Of a stretch of 64,000 nucleotides of DNA, positions 21,700 through 33,061 are shown piece after piece. How positions within the stretch are numbered: the stretch's first letter is position 1; each line of letters opens with the position of its first letter. The DNA comes from Leptobrachium leishanense (taxonomy: Eukaryota > Chordata > Amphibia > Anura > Megophryidae): NCBI GenBank assembly GCA_009667805.1, contig CM019063.1, positions 192,151,871 through 192,215,870 on the forward strand. Direction: 5' to 3'. The position numbers were made by a program, and so were the translations under genes. Under the pieces are notes generated by a model. That model ran no database searches. It had not been told where the DNA came from and worked only from the letters and a program-made list of their open reading frames with translations.

Positions 21700-22494
21700 T
21701 GTCACGGGAGCACCAGTTTTGGGCCATGGTGGGGCCTTTGTTCAGGAAGAAGCTAAGCCTTAGCTGCTGGCTGCATTGACAGATCGCAGCACACAGATAT
21801 ACACAGATACAAGATATAACAGGACTGTAACGCGAAAAGCAGGAGAACACAGAAGAACTCTAAAGGAATCCCTAATTCTGGGGTAAGATCCTCAAATGGT
21901 CTTCTGCCTATGGAAACCTAACAAGAAATAACAGACAGGAGAACAGGAAGGGCGAGGATTAATCAAGACAACCAGCAACACCACCCAGGGAACCCTGACT
22001 AGAAATAAGGTCCTTACACTGGCCTTTGCAATAGATCTATATATAAGCTGCTGGGTAAAACATAGAACATGAAACAATATAAAAAAATCAAAACCAGAGC
22101 CAAAGGATCAAGAGCTAGGAAGGAATGTCAGATTAGCAGAGTTCAGTACACAGATCAATAATATAGAGTACAGGGAGCAGACAATAGAATAGTCAGGAAT
22201 AACCCAAGATAAAACAAGAAAATCTAAGACACTATACGGGAATGCAGCAATTTGGGAAACTGGAACAGGAACCCTTGGGAACCAGAACTCCTGCAAGAGC
22301 AATCGGCCTCTTTGCCGCTTACATCTTTATAGTGAACAGGACTGGGCAACTGGGGCATGTGACCTCCAGACCTAACAGCCACAGGGGATTCCAGGCGCGG
22401 CACAGAGTGGAATGGCCAAACCCAGACCGGGAACAGCCAGCCTGGATCGCTCCCACCACCAGGGGGCACAGCTGGAACCGGTGGAAACGTAACA
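21700..22494 (-). mobile_element. Solo LTR of a retrotransposon
   Basis: The 795-bp unit reads TGTTACGTTTCC to GTGACA on the minus strand, the TG...CA form of an LTR. It is flanked by a near-identical 5-bp duplication (gtaca at 21,695-21,699 and gtacg at 22,495-22,499). There is no internal coding region, so this is probably a solo LTR left by recombination. Family assignment (likely Gypsy) is inference. Confidence 0.65.
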
Positions 22495-22718
22495 GTACGT
22501 CCGCTCGATAGAATGGACATAGAATGTTAGGATGCGAATAGAGACAGTCTTTTTATAGGCAGGAGTACAGGACATTAGACAAGTGCTCATTCGATGTCAG
22601 TCATGTATGTAGGAAACGGACTACAAAACACCACGGCTTCTTCAGCGTCCATATTTTTTCGAGGATTTTTTTACAAATCGTAAAAATTCATGAATATCAT
22701 CTGGTGTCCAAAAGTATC

Positions 22719-23573
22719 AGGGTTATTCAAAGAATCGAAAAGCCACCGCACGTTCGGTGACTTTTCGTTCTCTTCAATTCGGGACGATTTGGCGATCCCA
22801 TTTCGGCGACCCTGCAGCGTATTCAGCAAGCACCACAGGGCCGTCGTTGTGCAGAGAAAAGCCACCGCAAACCTGCCGAAAACTCACCGCAAAACCCAGC
22901 AAATGCACACCGAAACCGGCAAAAACATCTGGATTAACCCCACCGAACAGGCCGGAGAAACCCAAGCAGGAGCCTTTCAGAGCGCAGAGCAGCCGCTGGA
23001 TAAACCTGCCACTGCAGACGAGTGAAAAGAAAAAAAAAACATACGCTTGAATGTTTGAAACGTGAAATGCTGTTTCCAAAGAAACTACAGAATGAAAATG
23101 TCTGAAATTTACATATAAGGTCCAATAAATGATAATAAAAAGGGCTGTTACAGAAAAAAGAGAAAACGTTTAAAAAAAATCCTTTTTTTTTTCTTCAAAA
23201 TCCCGAAAAATGCTTTAAGATCCTAAAAAAAATCTATAAATAGACTTTTTACTGCAGAATATTATAATAAACGGTTTATTAGATATTGAATTAAAACGGA
23301 AATATTTTTAACATTGAAGCCTATGGGATTCGCCTGAATAAACCTGTCGAATGAAGCCACCGAATGGCACGGCATTTCTGCAACTTTTCACTGCTGGTTT
23401 TTGATCTCTGAATAGACGAAGCTATGGGGATTTCACTGCCCTCGTACAGGCACTGAACATTTGGCGAACTGCCTGCTCTCTGGATAGCCGAATGGCCAAG
23501 AAAGGTAACCGAACGCTGCTTTTCAGCATTCGGTTACCTTTCGTCAGCCATTCGGATCTCTTTGAATAACCCT
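22719..23573. mobile_element. Non-autonomous element with AGGGTTATTCAAAGA ends
   Basis: The inverted ends are AGGGTTATTCAAAGA and TCTTTGAATAACCCT. It carries no coding region. A subterminal imperfect hairpin lies at 23,488-23,555 (GGTAACCGAACGCTG against CAGCATTCGGTTACC). The A/T-rich middle (23,205-23,330) recurs at 48,385-48,495, and similar ends (AGGGTCTATTCACAAAG) occur at 33,456. The target duplication is not clear, so the superfamily is left open. Confidence 0.65.
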
Positions 23574-23929
23574 TTATGTCTGTTATAACGGACCTACTTA
23601 CACTCGTGGCCCCAGCAGAAACTGCACTGCCATTTTCAATACCTAAGGTTTAGAAATTAGGGATAAAATTAGGTGGTTAGTTAACTGTTTGTTAGGAATG
23701 CCTTGATTGGCCGTTTCCAGCCTCTGATCAGAATTTTACGGCAATTAGAAGCGGCAAATGGAGGCCTGATGTGATGCAGCATGACCTGCGTTTGGTCCAG
23801 TTGCTCAGCTGCTAAGGAAGCCCCCTCGCAGGGAAGAGGCTGCCTCTGCATGCAGAGATACCGACTGTTACTGAAAGCTGTATGGTGTGAAATCTGCATT
23901 TAGCTTCTGGCAATCTGTGTAATGCTGCC

Positions 23930-24837
23930 CAGGGGCGTAATTACCAGGGGTGCAAAGAGTTCCACTGCAACCGGGCCTCTGAGTTCGGGGGGGCCCACAC
24001 ACAGCCAGCCGCAGCCTCACCTGAGTGGCTTGGCAAGGGCCAGGGCCTCACCCATGATTAGGCTTGTGCACCGATTTTTTTTTTTTTTTTTTTCATTCGA
24101 TTCGATTTTTTTTGGATGTTTAAACTTTTCGATTCGGCTCGTTTCGACCGATTTCTGTTTCGATTCGGTTCGGCTCGACTCGTTTTTCGTGTACATTTTT
24201 TTTCGGAATATCGACCATTTTTCGTATTTTCGTGTCACTTAGCTCGTTTTTTGTATCGACTTTTCGTGATTTCGGAAATTTTCGTTTTTCGGAATTGTAC
24301 ATGTTTCCGGAATATCTACCATGTTTGGTATTTTCGTGTCACTTTGCTCGTTTTTTGTATCGACTTTTCGTGATTTCGGAAATTTTCGTTTTTTCGGAAC
24401 GTCTGTTCTCCTCGTTTCAAAGCAATAAATTTCGATTTGACACATTTAAAGTCCATTCGAAAATTCCGAAAATATTTAGTTTCGGCTCGGAAAACTTCGG
24501 ATCTGCTGTTTTTTCGGATCTAAAAATTTTCGGAAAATCGGCCACATCCGAAAACACGAATCGGGAAATTTTCGTGAAAATTCCAAAATTCCGAAACGCA
24601 CATCCCTACCCATGATTCGCTCATACACAGCACACATTACGGTGGGTTTTATTGCTGTGGAGCTCTGAGATATACACCGTGCACATTACATTAAAAATGG
24701 GATGGACTGAAGTTGTCGTAGTGGTCCCGGAAAAAAATGGGACACTGGAGTCGACATTGTGAACCTGGAGGGGTCCAGTACATGGGGATTTGTTTTTTTG
24801 CTAAGGGTGGGCCCTGAGGTTTCTAGTTACGCCTCTG
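23930..24837. mobile_element. Non-autonomous hAT with CAGGGGCGTAA ends
   Basis: The ends are CAGGGGCGTAATTA and CAGAGGCGTAACTA (inverted). The flanking 8-mers atgctgcc and atggcgcc agree at six of eight places, consistent with an old 8-bp target duplication. It contains a younger hAT MITE at 24,059-24,608 and an inverted copy of the dispersed 60-bp repeat at 24,617-24,700. Confidence 0.75.
24059..24608. mobile_element. Nested hAT MITE, T/A- and TTTCG-rich
   Basis: The 550-bp element has a perfect 8-bp target duplication cccatgat (24,051-24,058 and 24,609-24,616). The right end inverts to TAGGGATGTGCG; the left, TAGGCTTGTGCA, is a diverged match. The interior is a run of TTTTCG/CGAAAA words in partly inverted order. 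Confidence 0.88.
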
Positions 24838-25220
24838 ATGGCGCCCATACTCATCACAGAGGGGAAAGTACAACCCTTGTGTGATGAGTATGGGTGGCGT
24901 TACATAGATTGCTGAAGGCTGTGTGTGAAGATTTCATACTGCACATTTTTCAGTAACAGCGAGCTGCTCTACTTATACCCGCAGCGTATTCCCTGTGAGC
25001 AAACAGGGAAGACACTGAGGTGAATACTGAGGGCTGCAGTCTCCGGGATCAGATTGACTTGAAAAATGGTACGATCGGGATCCTTGGGATCGGATTGGGG
25101 CATCCCTTCTAAGTTCTATTTGTCCTAGTTTTAAGGATCCAGTTAAATTTAGGGTTAACTTTAACATTCTGCTCCATGTTTGCTTCATTTTTAGGTAACA
25201 AATCCAGCTCCTTCCTTTTG

Positions 25221-25358
25221 AACCGGAAAAATAGAAAGAACTCCAAAATCCACAAAATAATTTCAAATGGATTTAATCCAACATAATTTTCTTGATGTTG
25301 GATTAAATCCATTTGAAATTATTTTGTGGATTTTGGAGTTCTTTCTATTTTTCCGGTT
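25221..25358. repeat. Perfect inverted repeat, 64-bp arms
   Basis: Left arm 25,221-25,284 and right arm 25,295-25,358 are exact reverse complements, separated by 10 nt (AATTTTCTTG). The arms begin AACCGGAAAAATAG and end ATGTTGG-wise at the loop. A transcript would fold into an uninterrupted 64-bp duplex. No target duplication or known element ends are seen around it. Confidence 0.97.
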
Positions 25359-25664
25359 ATTGGGGCTGTGGAGCAAGAGACCCCCACTCCATTGATCCAC
25401 GTTGAGGTGTACCCGAGTTTATACTTTTATGAACCTTCCTTTTGAACCACTCGCAGCAAACGTCAAAAGAAGGAACAGAATCTGTTGCCCAAAACAAGCA
25501 TTATCCTTGACCCTAAATGTAACGCTAACCCTAAAACATTCACAAATAGTAACCTAACCCTAACCTTGGAAAATGAGGCTACATTTCAGCCACAGCTTCC
25601 AATTTGTCTGGGGCTGACATGGATGGTCTTTTTGACTTTTTTTTATAAAAAAAAAAAGACATTA

Positions 25665-27216
25665 CAGTGGATAGAAAATGTCTACACACGCCTGTTAAAA
25701 TGTCAGGTTTGTGTGATGTAAAAATTGTAATTGTAAAAAGAAATCTTTTCAGAACATCTTCCGCCTTTAATGCGACCTATAAATTGTAAAAGTGAAAAAC
25801 AAACTGAAATCTTTTAGGTTCACGGAAATATAAAAACCAATATGGTTGCATAAGTGTGCACACCCTGTTCAAACTGGGGATGTAGCTGTATCAGAATTAA
25901 GCAATCACTTTCAAAATCATGTTAAATAGGAGTCAGTACAATCTGCCATCATTTAAAGTGCCTCTGATTAAACCCCCAATAAAGTTCACTTGGTCTAGGT
26001 CTTTCTTAGTCGCATCCTACAGCAAAAGCCATGGTCCGCAGAGACCTTCCAATGCATCAGAGGGCTCTCATTGGTAAAGGGTATCGGTCAGGAGAAGGTA
26101 CAAAAGAATTTCCAAGGCATTAAACCATGGAACACAGTGAAGACTGTCATCAAGTGAAGAAAATATGGCGCAACAGTGACATTACCAAGAATTGGGCATC
26201 CCGACATATGTGACAAGAAGAAAACTGGTCAGGGAGGCTGCCAAGAGGCCTACAGCAACATTAAAGGAGCTGCAGGAATATCTGGCAAGTACTGGCTGTG
26301 TGGTACATGTGACAACAATCTACCCCTTAGTCCAGACATATGAAGAATATGGGAGAGTGGCAAGATGGGAAGCCTTTTCTTATGAAGAAAAACATCCAAA
26401 CCTGGCTAAATTTTACAAAAACACATCTGAAGTCCCCCAAACGCAGGTGGGAAAATGTGTTCTAGTCTGATGAAACCAAGGTGGAACTTCTTGGCAAAAA
26501 TTTCAAAAGAGATGTTTGGCAAAAAAACACTACACATCACCCAAAGAACACCATTTCCACAGTGATGCATGGTGGTGGCAGCATCATGCTTTGGGGCTGT
26601 TTTTTCTCAGCTGGAACTGGGGCCTTATTCAAGGTAGTGGATTATATAATTATGAACAGTTCCAAATACCAGTCGACATTGGCACAAAACCTTCAGGCTT
26701 CTGCTAGAAAGCTGAACATGAACTTCATCTTTCTGCACGACAACGACCCAAAAGCATACATCCAAATCCACAAAGGAATGGCTTCACCAGAAGATGATTA
26801 AAGTTTTGGAATGGCCCAGCCAGAGACCAGACCTGAATCCCATCGAAGATCTGTGGGGTGATCTGAAGAGGGCTGTGCCCAGGAGATGTCCTCACAATCT
26901 GACAGATTTGTAATGTTTTTGCAAAGAGTGGGCAAATCTTGCAAAGTCAAGCTGTACCATGCTGATAGACTCAGACCCAAAAAGACTGAGTGCTGGAATA
27001 AAATCAAAAGCTGCTTCAACAACGTATTCGATTAAGGGTGTGCACACTTACGCAACCGTATTATTTTAGTTTATTTTTCTTCCACCTGAGTTGTACAGTT
27101 TATAGGTCACATTAAAAGATGGAAAAAGTTCTGAAATGATTTATCTTTGCCTCATTTATTTTACATCACAGAAACCTGACATTTTAACAGGGTGTGCAGA
27201 CTTTTACTATCCACTG
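25665..27216 (+). mobile_element. Tc1/mariner element B
   Basis: The ends are CAGTGGATAGAAAATGTCTA and its diverged inverse, at TA on both sides (25,663-25,664 and 27,217-27,218). It carries a decayed transposase on the plus strand. A fragment of the same family's end occurs at 37,434-37,490 in the fold-back repeat. Confidence 0.92.
26031..27035 (+). pseudogene. Tc1-like transposase, many disruptions
   Basis: The frame starts at ATG 26,031 (MVRRDLPMHQRALIGKG) and ends near TAA 27,033. The helix-turn-helix part reads AKRPTATLKELQEYLAST. The core pieces SDETKVELLGKN, MHGGGSIMLWG and LHDNDPKAY are present, but the third acidic motif region is out of frame. Stops at about 26,120, 26,210, 26,470 and 26,801 and several indels make it a clear pseudogene. 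Confidence 0.9.
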
Positions 27217-27227
27217 TATGTATATAC

Positions 27228-27384
27228 CTGCCATCATTTAAAGTGCCTTTGATTAACCCCAAATAAAGTGCAGCTGTTCTAGGTCTTTCTTAGTCGCATC
27301 CTACAGCAAAAGCCATGGTCCGGAGAGACCTTCCAAAGCATCAGAGGGCTCTCATTGGTAAAGGGTATCTGTCAGGAGAAGGTA
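27228..27384 (+). repeat. Second, partial copy of Tc1 element B
   Basis: This 157-bp segment repeats 25,945-26,100 (GCCATCATTTAAAGTGCC through ATGGTCCG to GTCAGGAGAAGGTA) with few changes. It lies 11 bp after the full element's right end and lacks both inverted ends. Confidence 0.9.
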
Positions 27385-27628
27385 AAATACTTTGTATACA
27401 ATATTTATTTATAGACTGAAAACACAGCATGTAGCCTTACGATATCACTTTAAGATGGTTTTGTAGTGAATTACATCATAGCTGTTCACTTTGAAGTTCC
27501 TGCTTTTGCTGCAAATATCCAGTTCTTTCAGCATTAGCATGGCACGCTGTCAGACCAGGAAATGGCACAGCCATTAATCCACTTTGAATTCTGGTCTAAT
27601 TTGCCAATCTGGCAGGTGAGGACATTAA

Positions 27629-28231
27629 CCTCCCTGGCGGTCTAATTTTTTCAAAATTTCGTGTCTAAAAGCGTCTCAATTTTTTTTTAAAGGAAACGTG
27701 TTTTTGTACATAGTTAGCCTGTAATAATTAGGAATCACGCACTGAAATCCATGCAATCAAGAGTTCTTACTGGTAAAATCCTTTATAAATTAATTAATTT
27801 AAAAAAAATAGTAAATACACGGAGTCCGATAAAGTTTGAAACACGAAATAATAATTTATTATCCCAAAAATAATTATCCAAAATAATGCAAATAAATGAT
27901 ATTCAATAAAATACAACAAAAAACACGGAAATCTGTCGGCAAGCAAGGGTGAGACGATGTATGGTCTATTTCTTATCCTGTACTGCCACCTAGTGGCCGT
28001 TCAAAAACAATACACTGTATAATCCAAAATGAAAACTAATAAAGATTCCTTTTATGCTAGCCCCGCCCCCTGCATCGTGTGACTCGCAGGGAGCCATTCA
28101 GGAAGCAGCTCCCGCGATCACACTGCGGGGACAGCAAGGGAGCCAGGAGGAGGCCCGAGTGTGGCTCGGGGTTACCTTTCGTGGTAGCGAAATTTAACCC
28201 CGAGTCACACTCGGGAATACCGCCAGGGAGG
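27629..28231. mobile_element. piggyBac-type MITE (TTAA target)
   Basis: The ends are CCTCCCTGGCGGT and ACCGCCAGGGAGG, flanked by TTAA at 27,625-27,628 and 28,232-28,235. The left 300 bp match the left end of the larger element at 33,890; the right part contains an inverted pair, CCGAGTGTGGCTCGGGGTTA against TAACCCCGAGTCACACTCGG. It has no ORF. Confidence 0.88.
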
Positions 28232-28340
28232 TTAATGAATAATTGCCCTTATCTGGAAACTGCAAGCATTCAAAGCCGTTTTGTTTGAACAGAGGTGGAA
28301 TTGGAGAAATCTCTGGTCTTGCTTTAAGATGCCAGCTTAA

Positions 28341-28986
28341 GGCTGCGGTTACACGAGCGCACATTGCGTCCGTTGAAACAGCACTTTATGGCCTGTGTCA
28401 GACGAGTGCACTGTGCGCCCGTATTGACGTGCCTACCGGCGTCCGTCACAGCGTTGTGACGCTGCAACGGGGCAGGTCACATGCACGAAATGCACATGCA
28501 ACAAGTGTCCATCCACAAAGCCTCTCGGTCGAAATGCTAGTCGCGCGTCGACGGTGCTGCAAAGTGTGATTCTCCATAGGAGGATCGCGCTTTGCAGCGC
28601 TGAGCGCACTGGCTACACTCAGCGAAGAGGCCAAACGGGCATCGAGTGGAAGGAACGTCCACTCTCATGGACATTCCTTCCACTCTGAAGTGCGCTCGTC
28701 TGACCCTGGCCTATAACGGACAATAATGTAGTTCCATTGTATAAGTTATGAATGTCATTGAGAAAAGAAAAAAAAGCTGTATAGCATCAGTTAATTTTGA
28801 CTGATGTTGAGAAAAAAAGCTGTAAGCAGGGGTTTCTATACATCCGTTGTAGCTTTTTCATGTTGCAATGGACGCCAAGGTGGCATCAACATGTGTTGCC
28901 CGTGCGTGAAAAAGGTGCGCTCGTGCTTCAGACAGCAAACCGTGCAGTCAGACGGACGTGAAAAGTGCGCTCTGGTGACAGCAGCC
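28341..28986. mobile_element. CpG-rich MITE with TWA target, outer copy
   Basis: The ends GGCTGCGGTTACACGAGCGC and GGCTGCTGTCACCAGAGCGC (inverted) are flanked by TAA and TTA. A second member of the same family (28,390-28,711) is inserted in it. A 3-bp TWA target suggests the PIF/Harbinger superfamily, which is inference. Confidence 0.75.
28390..28711. mobile_element. CpG-rich MITE, inner copy
   Basis: The ends GGCCTGTGTCAGACGAG and GGCCAGGGTCAGACGAG (inverted) are flanked by TAT on both sides. Its 322 bp are rich in CG and GTGCGC words. It is nested in a relative with closely similar ends. Confidence 0.78.
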
Positions 28987-29063
28987 TTATAATTCAAGCA
29001 GTCTTATTTCTATGGTCCTATGCATCTGTGAGAAGCTGATTAGACTCCATAGAGCTTCTTTAA

Positions 29064-30328
29064 CCCCTTAGCGCCGCAGGACGTACATTTATGTCCTGCA
29101 TTAGGCGGGCTTTGACGCCGCAGGACGTAAATGTACGTCCTCGGCGTTTATAGCCCCCCTCGCTAAATACTCACCTCCTCCGGTCGCTCCCACGCTGCTC
29201 TGACTCCCACGGAGTCAGATCAGTGTGATCCCTCCTCCGGCGTTGTGACGTCATCGCGCCGGTGGCGCGATGACGTCAGTTTCAGGCGTCGTCCCCCCGC
29301 CGGAGCAGGGGAAGCGCCTGGAGGGGAGGGATCCTTTGGATCCCTCTATCTCCCGATCGCCTGGTCCCCGGCGGCTGTGGCCAGCATCGCTGGAAGGGTC
29401 ACAGCCTGCCCTTTCCAGCGATGTATGGGGGGTTAACCCCTTAGTTGCCAGGTCGCGACCGGCACTAATTTGTGCCCGATCGCGGCCTATTTCCGGTGGG
29501 GGCCGCCATCTTGGATGGCAGCCCCCACCTCTGGGTCACCCCCCGGTCAACTGACTCATCGCGCCATGCGCGATGATGTCAGTTAACCGGGAACCCCCTA
29601 GCTGCAAAGGGATTTCCTATGGAAATCCCTTGCAGGAGATAGGGGGGTTCTTTGAACCCCTTTATCTCCTGATCGGTGGCAGCTAGGGGGTCATGGCTGA
29701 TATTGCTGGAAAGGCCAGAGCATGGCCTTTCCAATGATAGCAAACATGACCATGGTAAAAGTAAAATAAAAGTGTAAAAAAAGTAAAAATAAAAATAATA
29801 AAAAAATAATAAATTAAATAATTAAAAAAATAATAAATATAATAATAAAAAAAAATTGTTTTTTTTAATGCAGCACTATTGTTCACATTTCAATTATAAT
29901 GTGAACAATGATGCTTCACTAAGGATTTTTTTTTTTTTGGGGGGTTTAGCTAAAATCACGCAATTTCTCCCCAAAAAAAAAATGGGTTCCCCGTTCAAAT
30001 TTTTTTAACAAATCTACCCAATAGAATATGACCGCAGAGCCTCGGATAATAAAATTAAAAAAAAAAAACACTTTACACACTGTGGAAGATTGAAATTTTA
30101 TTAAATTCAAATTTTTTTACATTTTTTTGTTATAGCATTTTGGCAGGGCATGACATATACATATAATAATGATATATTATTAATCTGCCGAGTCTGCCGG
30201 AAAGAACGATCTATAATATGTCTGGGTCGTATAATAATACGTGACTTAAAAATGGTCAAAATGAGCTCAGCAAACTTCTACTTCCGAAACAGCGCCGAAG
30301 TTGTAAAATTACTCCCGTCCTTAAGGGG
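29064..30328. mobile_element. Non-autonomous TTAA element with CCCCTTA ends
   Basis: CCCCTTAGCGCCG and the inverse of CCTTAAGGGG lie between TTAA copies (29,060-29,063 and 30,329-30,332). The left half is GC-rich with CGCGATGACGTCA-type inverted words; the right half (29,750-30,120) is A/T-rich. No transposase. TTAA targets fit piggyBac or Kolobok elements. It lies just downstream of exon 3. Confidence 0.8.
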
Positions 30329-30407
30329 TTAAACTAAACATAATTATCTAACGGTGGATGTGTTCAGCAAGAACCGGGAGTGAATGGCATATCCACACAT
30401 TCCTTAC

Positions 30408-30507
30408 CTCTATGACCTTTGCTGCACCATCAGTCATGGCTATGGGGCAGGTGAACAATCCAGCAGATGGAGAATATAAATAGATCTTGACAACTTGAAT
30501 CAGGCGA
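30408..30507 (-). CDS. Acyl-CoA dehydrogenase exon 3
   Basis: The exon is 100 bp with acceptor TTCACAG and donor GTAAGG. It restores the frame from exon 2 and reads SRLIQVVKIYLYSPSAG then LFTCPIAMTDGAAKVIE. The CPIAMTDGAA stretch lies in the active-site region of this family. It stands alone in a sea of repeats, 30.6 kb from exon 2 and 9 kb from exon 4. Confidence 0.9.
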
Positions 30508-30508
30508 C

Positions 30509-31010
30509 TGTGAAAAGAAAGCAATGTGTGAACCTCAAACAAAGCAAATCCAAGAGCAAGATGAGTGACAGTGATTTAATAACTAGGACAAAAAAGTGTT
30601 TCCCACCAAAAAATAAACAACTGGTCTGTCTACACTCCATTTACACACACTAAGAGAATGGAGTAATATCTTTTAAAGAGACTAAGTGAATTTAAATGGT
30701 CATGGTGAGCTGAGTACCCACAATCCTCCTGGTTCACTCAAGAGTGTTCCTTTCCATGTTTGTTTCTCAGATGTGTGTAGATTAACCTGATCCAGTGTGG
30801 TCAAAAGGAAAAGTAAAATGTGAACACCTTAATGGATCTGGTCATGCAGATCACATGAAATACTTGGGGCCCTGGTGTAAACCTAACAAGCTGTTGTAGA
30901 AAGAGCCATTGAAGTCTGAAGTTGCTAATTTTACAAAAGCTCTGGTTAAATTTACACCAAAGTTGGAATAGTGTAAGCGTTAATATGTATAATGGGGGAT
31001 TTCTATTCAA
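30509..31010. other. Intron 2 edge, no feature recognised
   Basis: A/T-rich intronic sequence next to the exon 3 acceptor. Nothing further is supported. Confidence 0.6.
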
Positions 31011-31545
31011 AGATTTAACTTTGATTTAACTATCCAAAAGGATCCCCCGCTCCCTTTCAGGTGATTTTCCCGACATTTCTGGGGGGGGGGGGGGGTCGCC
31101 TGGAAATGACGTCATCACGCAGGCGCGATGATGTAATTTATGTTGGGGGCCGGCCTATATTCAGTGTATGGCTTCCCTGAACGCCGCGGGACCCCGGACA
31201 GAGAGGAGTATCTCCGCCGGGGCCCCCGCTTGCGGATGACGTGTGGGGCAAGTCCTCCGCATATAGCGGGAGTCAATGAGGAAGTGCCCCACACGTCATC
31301 CACAGTGAAGGGATTAACGAATGGTCACCATAGTTTGCTGAAACTGGAGTAGCCGAAGCAGTTATTAGACGCCAGCAAAAATTGCCAAATTGCAGTGAGA
31401 ACTGCTGAATTAGCATCTGTGAATTCAACCGAACTGCAAGAAAAATAAAAATGGTCTTATTCTCAGAATAGGAGAATAAATCAATAAAATTTGTCCAAAT
31501 GTTAAAATAAAAGTTCTGTTACAAAATAAACAGTCTTTTGGTAGT
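31011..31545. repeat. Old repeat with a GC-rich hairpin
   Basis: A G run (31,081-31,095) is followed by a GC-rich stretch holding 17-bp perfect arms, GGATGACGTGTGGGGCA at 31,234-31,250 and its inverse at 31,285-31,301. The A/T-rich end (31,340-31,540, GCCGAAGCAGTTATTAGACG) is related to 33,560-33,760. Boundaries are unclear. Confidence 0.55.
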
Positions 31546-31591
31546 CAGAGATAGCCATCATCACAACAGTCAATGGGTTTTCATATACTAA

Positions 31592-31930
31592 CCTCCCTGG
31601 CGGTTATCCAGAGTGTGGCTCGGGGTTAAATTTCACTGCTGAAAGCGGTTACCCTGAGCCACACTCGGGCTGGATTAGATGCATACCTGTACCTGCACTT
31701 CCTCGCTATCGCCCGCAGTTGTCTCTGGCGATTGTGGCGTTCGGCTTTCTGGTTCCCTTCTTGCGAGAAGGGAACCAGGAGGTTGCCATCACCGGAGGAG
31801 ACTGCGGGAAACGGCGAGGGAGCTCAGGGACAGGTAAGTATCCAGTGGCATCCTGAGTGTGGCTTGGGGTTACCGCTTTCAGCATAGGAATTTAACCCCG
31901 AGCCACACTCAGGAAAACCGCTAGGGGGGG
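31592..31930. mobile_element. Short piggyBac-type MITE
   Basis: It starts CCTCCCTGGCGGTTATCC after CTAA and ends in a decayed ACCGCTAGGGGGGGAGG. It contains the same GAGTGTGGCTCGGGGTTA box and its inverse twice, so it is related to the right ends of the elements at 27,629 and 33,890. Confidence 0.75.
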
Positions 31931-31973
31931 AGGGGAGAGAGAGATGCAAAAAAGTACTGATTCGGACATATAA

Positions 31974-32385
31974 GGCCCGCGTCAGACGAACGCAGTGATC
32001 ACGTCTGTGTCGGCGCACAGTTTAATGTCCGTTGTAGCATTGAATCCTGATCAATAGAGATCCAAACACGAAGTACGTGTGCACGCACCACGCAGATGGC
32101 AACGGACGCAATTTAGGCAAGAACGTAAAACCTCTAGGACGTTGAGTGGTGAGATGTCAGACGCAGTGCATTTGCGATGTACAGCACCTTGATGCACAAA
32201 ATGGCTTTTCATATCATTTTCCAATTTGAATAATTTTTCATATTAATTTTGTTTCCCATAATGCTATTTTTTTCTTCTACATCCGTCAAGCAAAACGGAT
32301 CGTGTGGTGTCAAGTATCTTCTGTCAGTATGTCCGTCCATTATGCACGCAGAGTGCGCTCAGACTGCGTTCGTCTGACATTAGCC
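31974..32385. mobile_element. CpG-rich MITE with TWA target
   Basis: The ends GGCCCGCGTCAGACGAACGC and GGCTAATGTCAGACGAACGC (inverted) are flanked by TAA (31,971) and TTA (32,386). 412 bp, no ORF. Confidence 0.82.
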
Positions 32386-32555
32386 TTAAAGATGTCAGAA
32401 TCGTAATACCAGGGAGGTGTGCGCACACACACACCTCAGCCATTTAACAGACGAAAGAAACAAACTTAAGGAGTCTCAGCCTCCCACAATTTTTTTATTT
32501 TTTAAAAAAAGATCTTCTATTTATTGCATTGAAACATATGGGGTTGCCTCTTTAA

Positions 32556-32976
32556 CCCCTTCACTACCAATATCGAGGTATCTCGGGGTTAAAAGGCACC
32601 ATCTGGTGCCCCGATTATCGAGGTATCTCGATATGCTGATCTGCAGCCCTAAAGCACATTTGCTTTTACCCTGCAGAAGGTGCCACCAACGTTTTAGCCC
32701 TGTGGGCATTATGCCCAATCAGCTGCTCAAAACTCTGAAATATCGGGTTTTCAGAAGCCGATGCAGGAGAAATTGAAGAAAATAGACCAGCTGTTAAAAC
32801 CTAACTCAATTTGGCAGTAGAAGGTGCCATCTACTGGCCAAATATAGGTTATTTATAGTAAGACATACAATAGGTATAAACTCAGATTTCTTTTATAATG
32901 AATTAAAAATTATTTTAGGAAAAAAACACTGGTTTCTTACCATGTTTTTTTGGAAAATCACTTGGTAGTGAAGAAC
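32556..32976. mobile_element. Non-autonomous TTAA element, CTTCACTACCAA ends
   Basis: The ends CCCCTTCACTACCAA and the inverse of TTGGTAGTGAAGAAC are flanked by TTAA (32,552-32,555 and 32,977-32,980). Near the left end the word ATCGAGGTATCTCG occurs twice. Confidence 0.82.
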
Positions 32977-33061
32977 TTAAACCTGTCATATTGAAACACT
33001 GAAAATCAGGGCATTATATTAAACATTCTAGTAGCTTGTTTTGGGTGATCAAATGGTACTT

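Noticed and set aside
30801..31010. Minus-strand frame near exon 3
   Set aside because: No splice sites or family match; ordinary A/T-rich intron.
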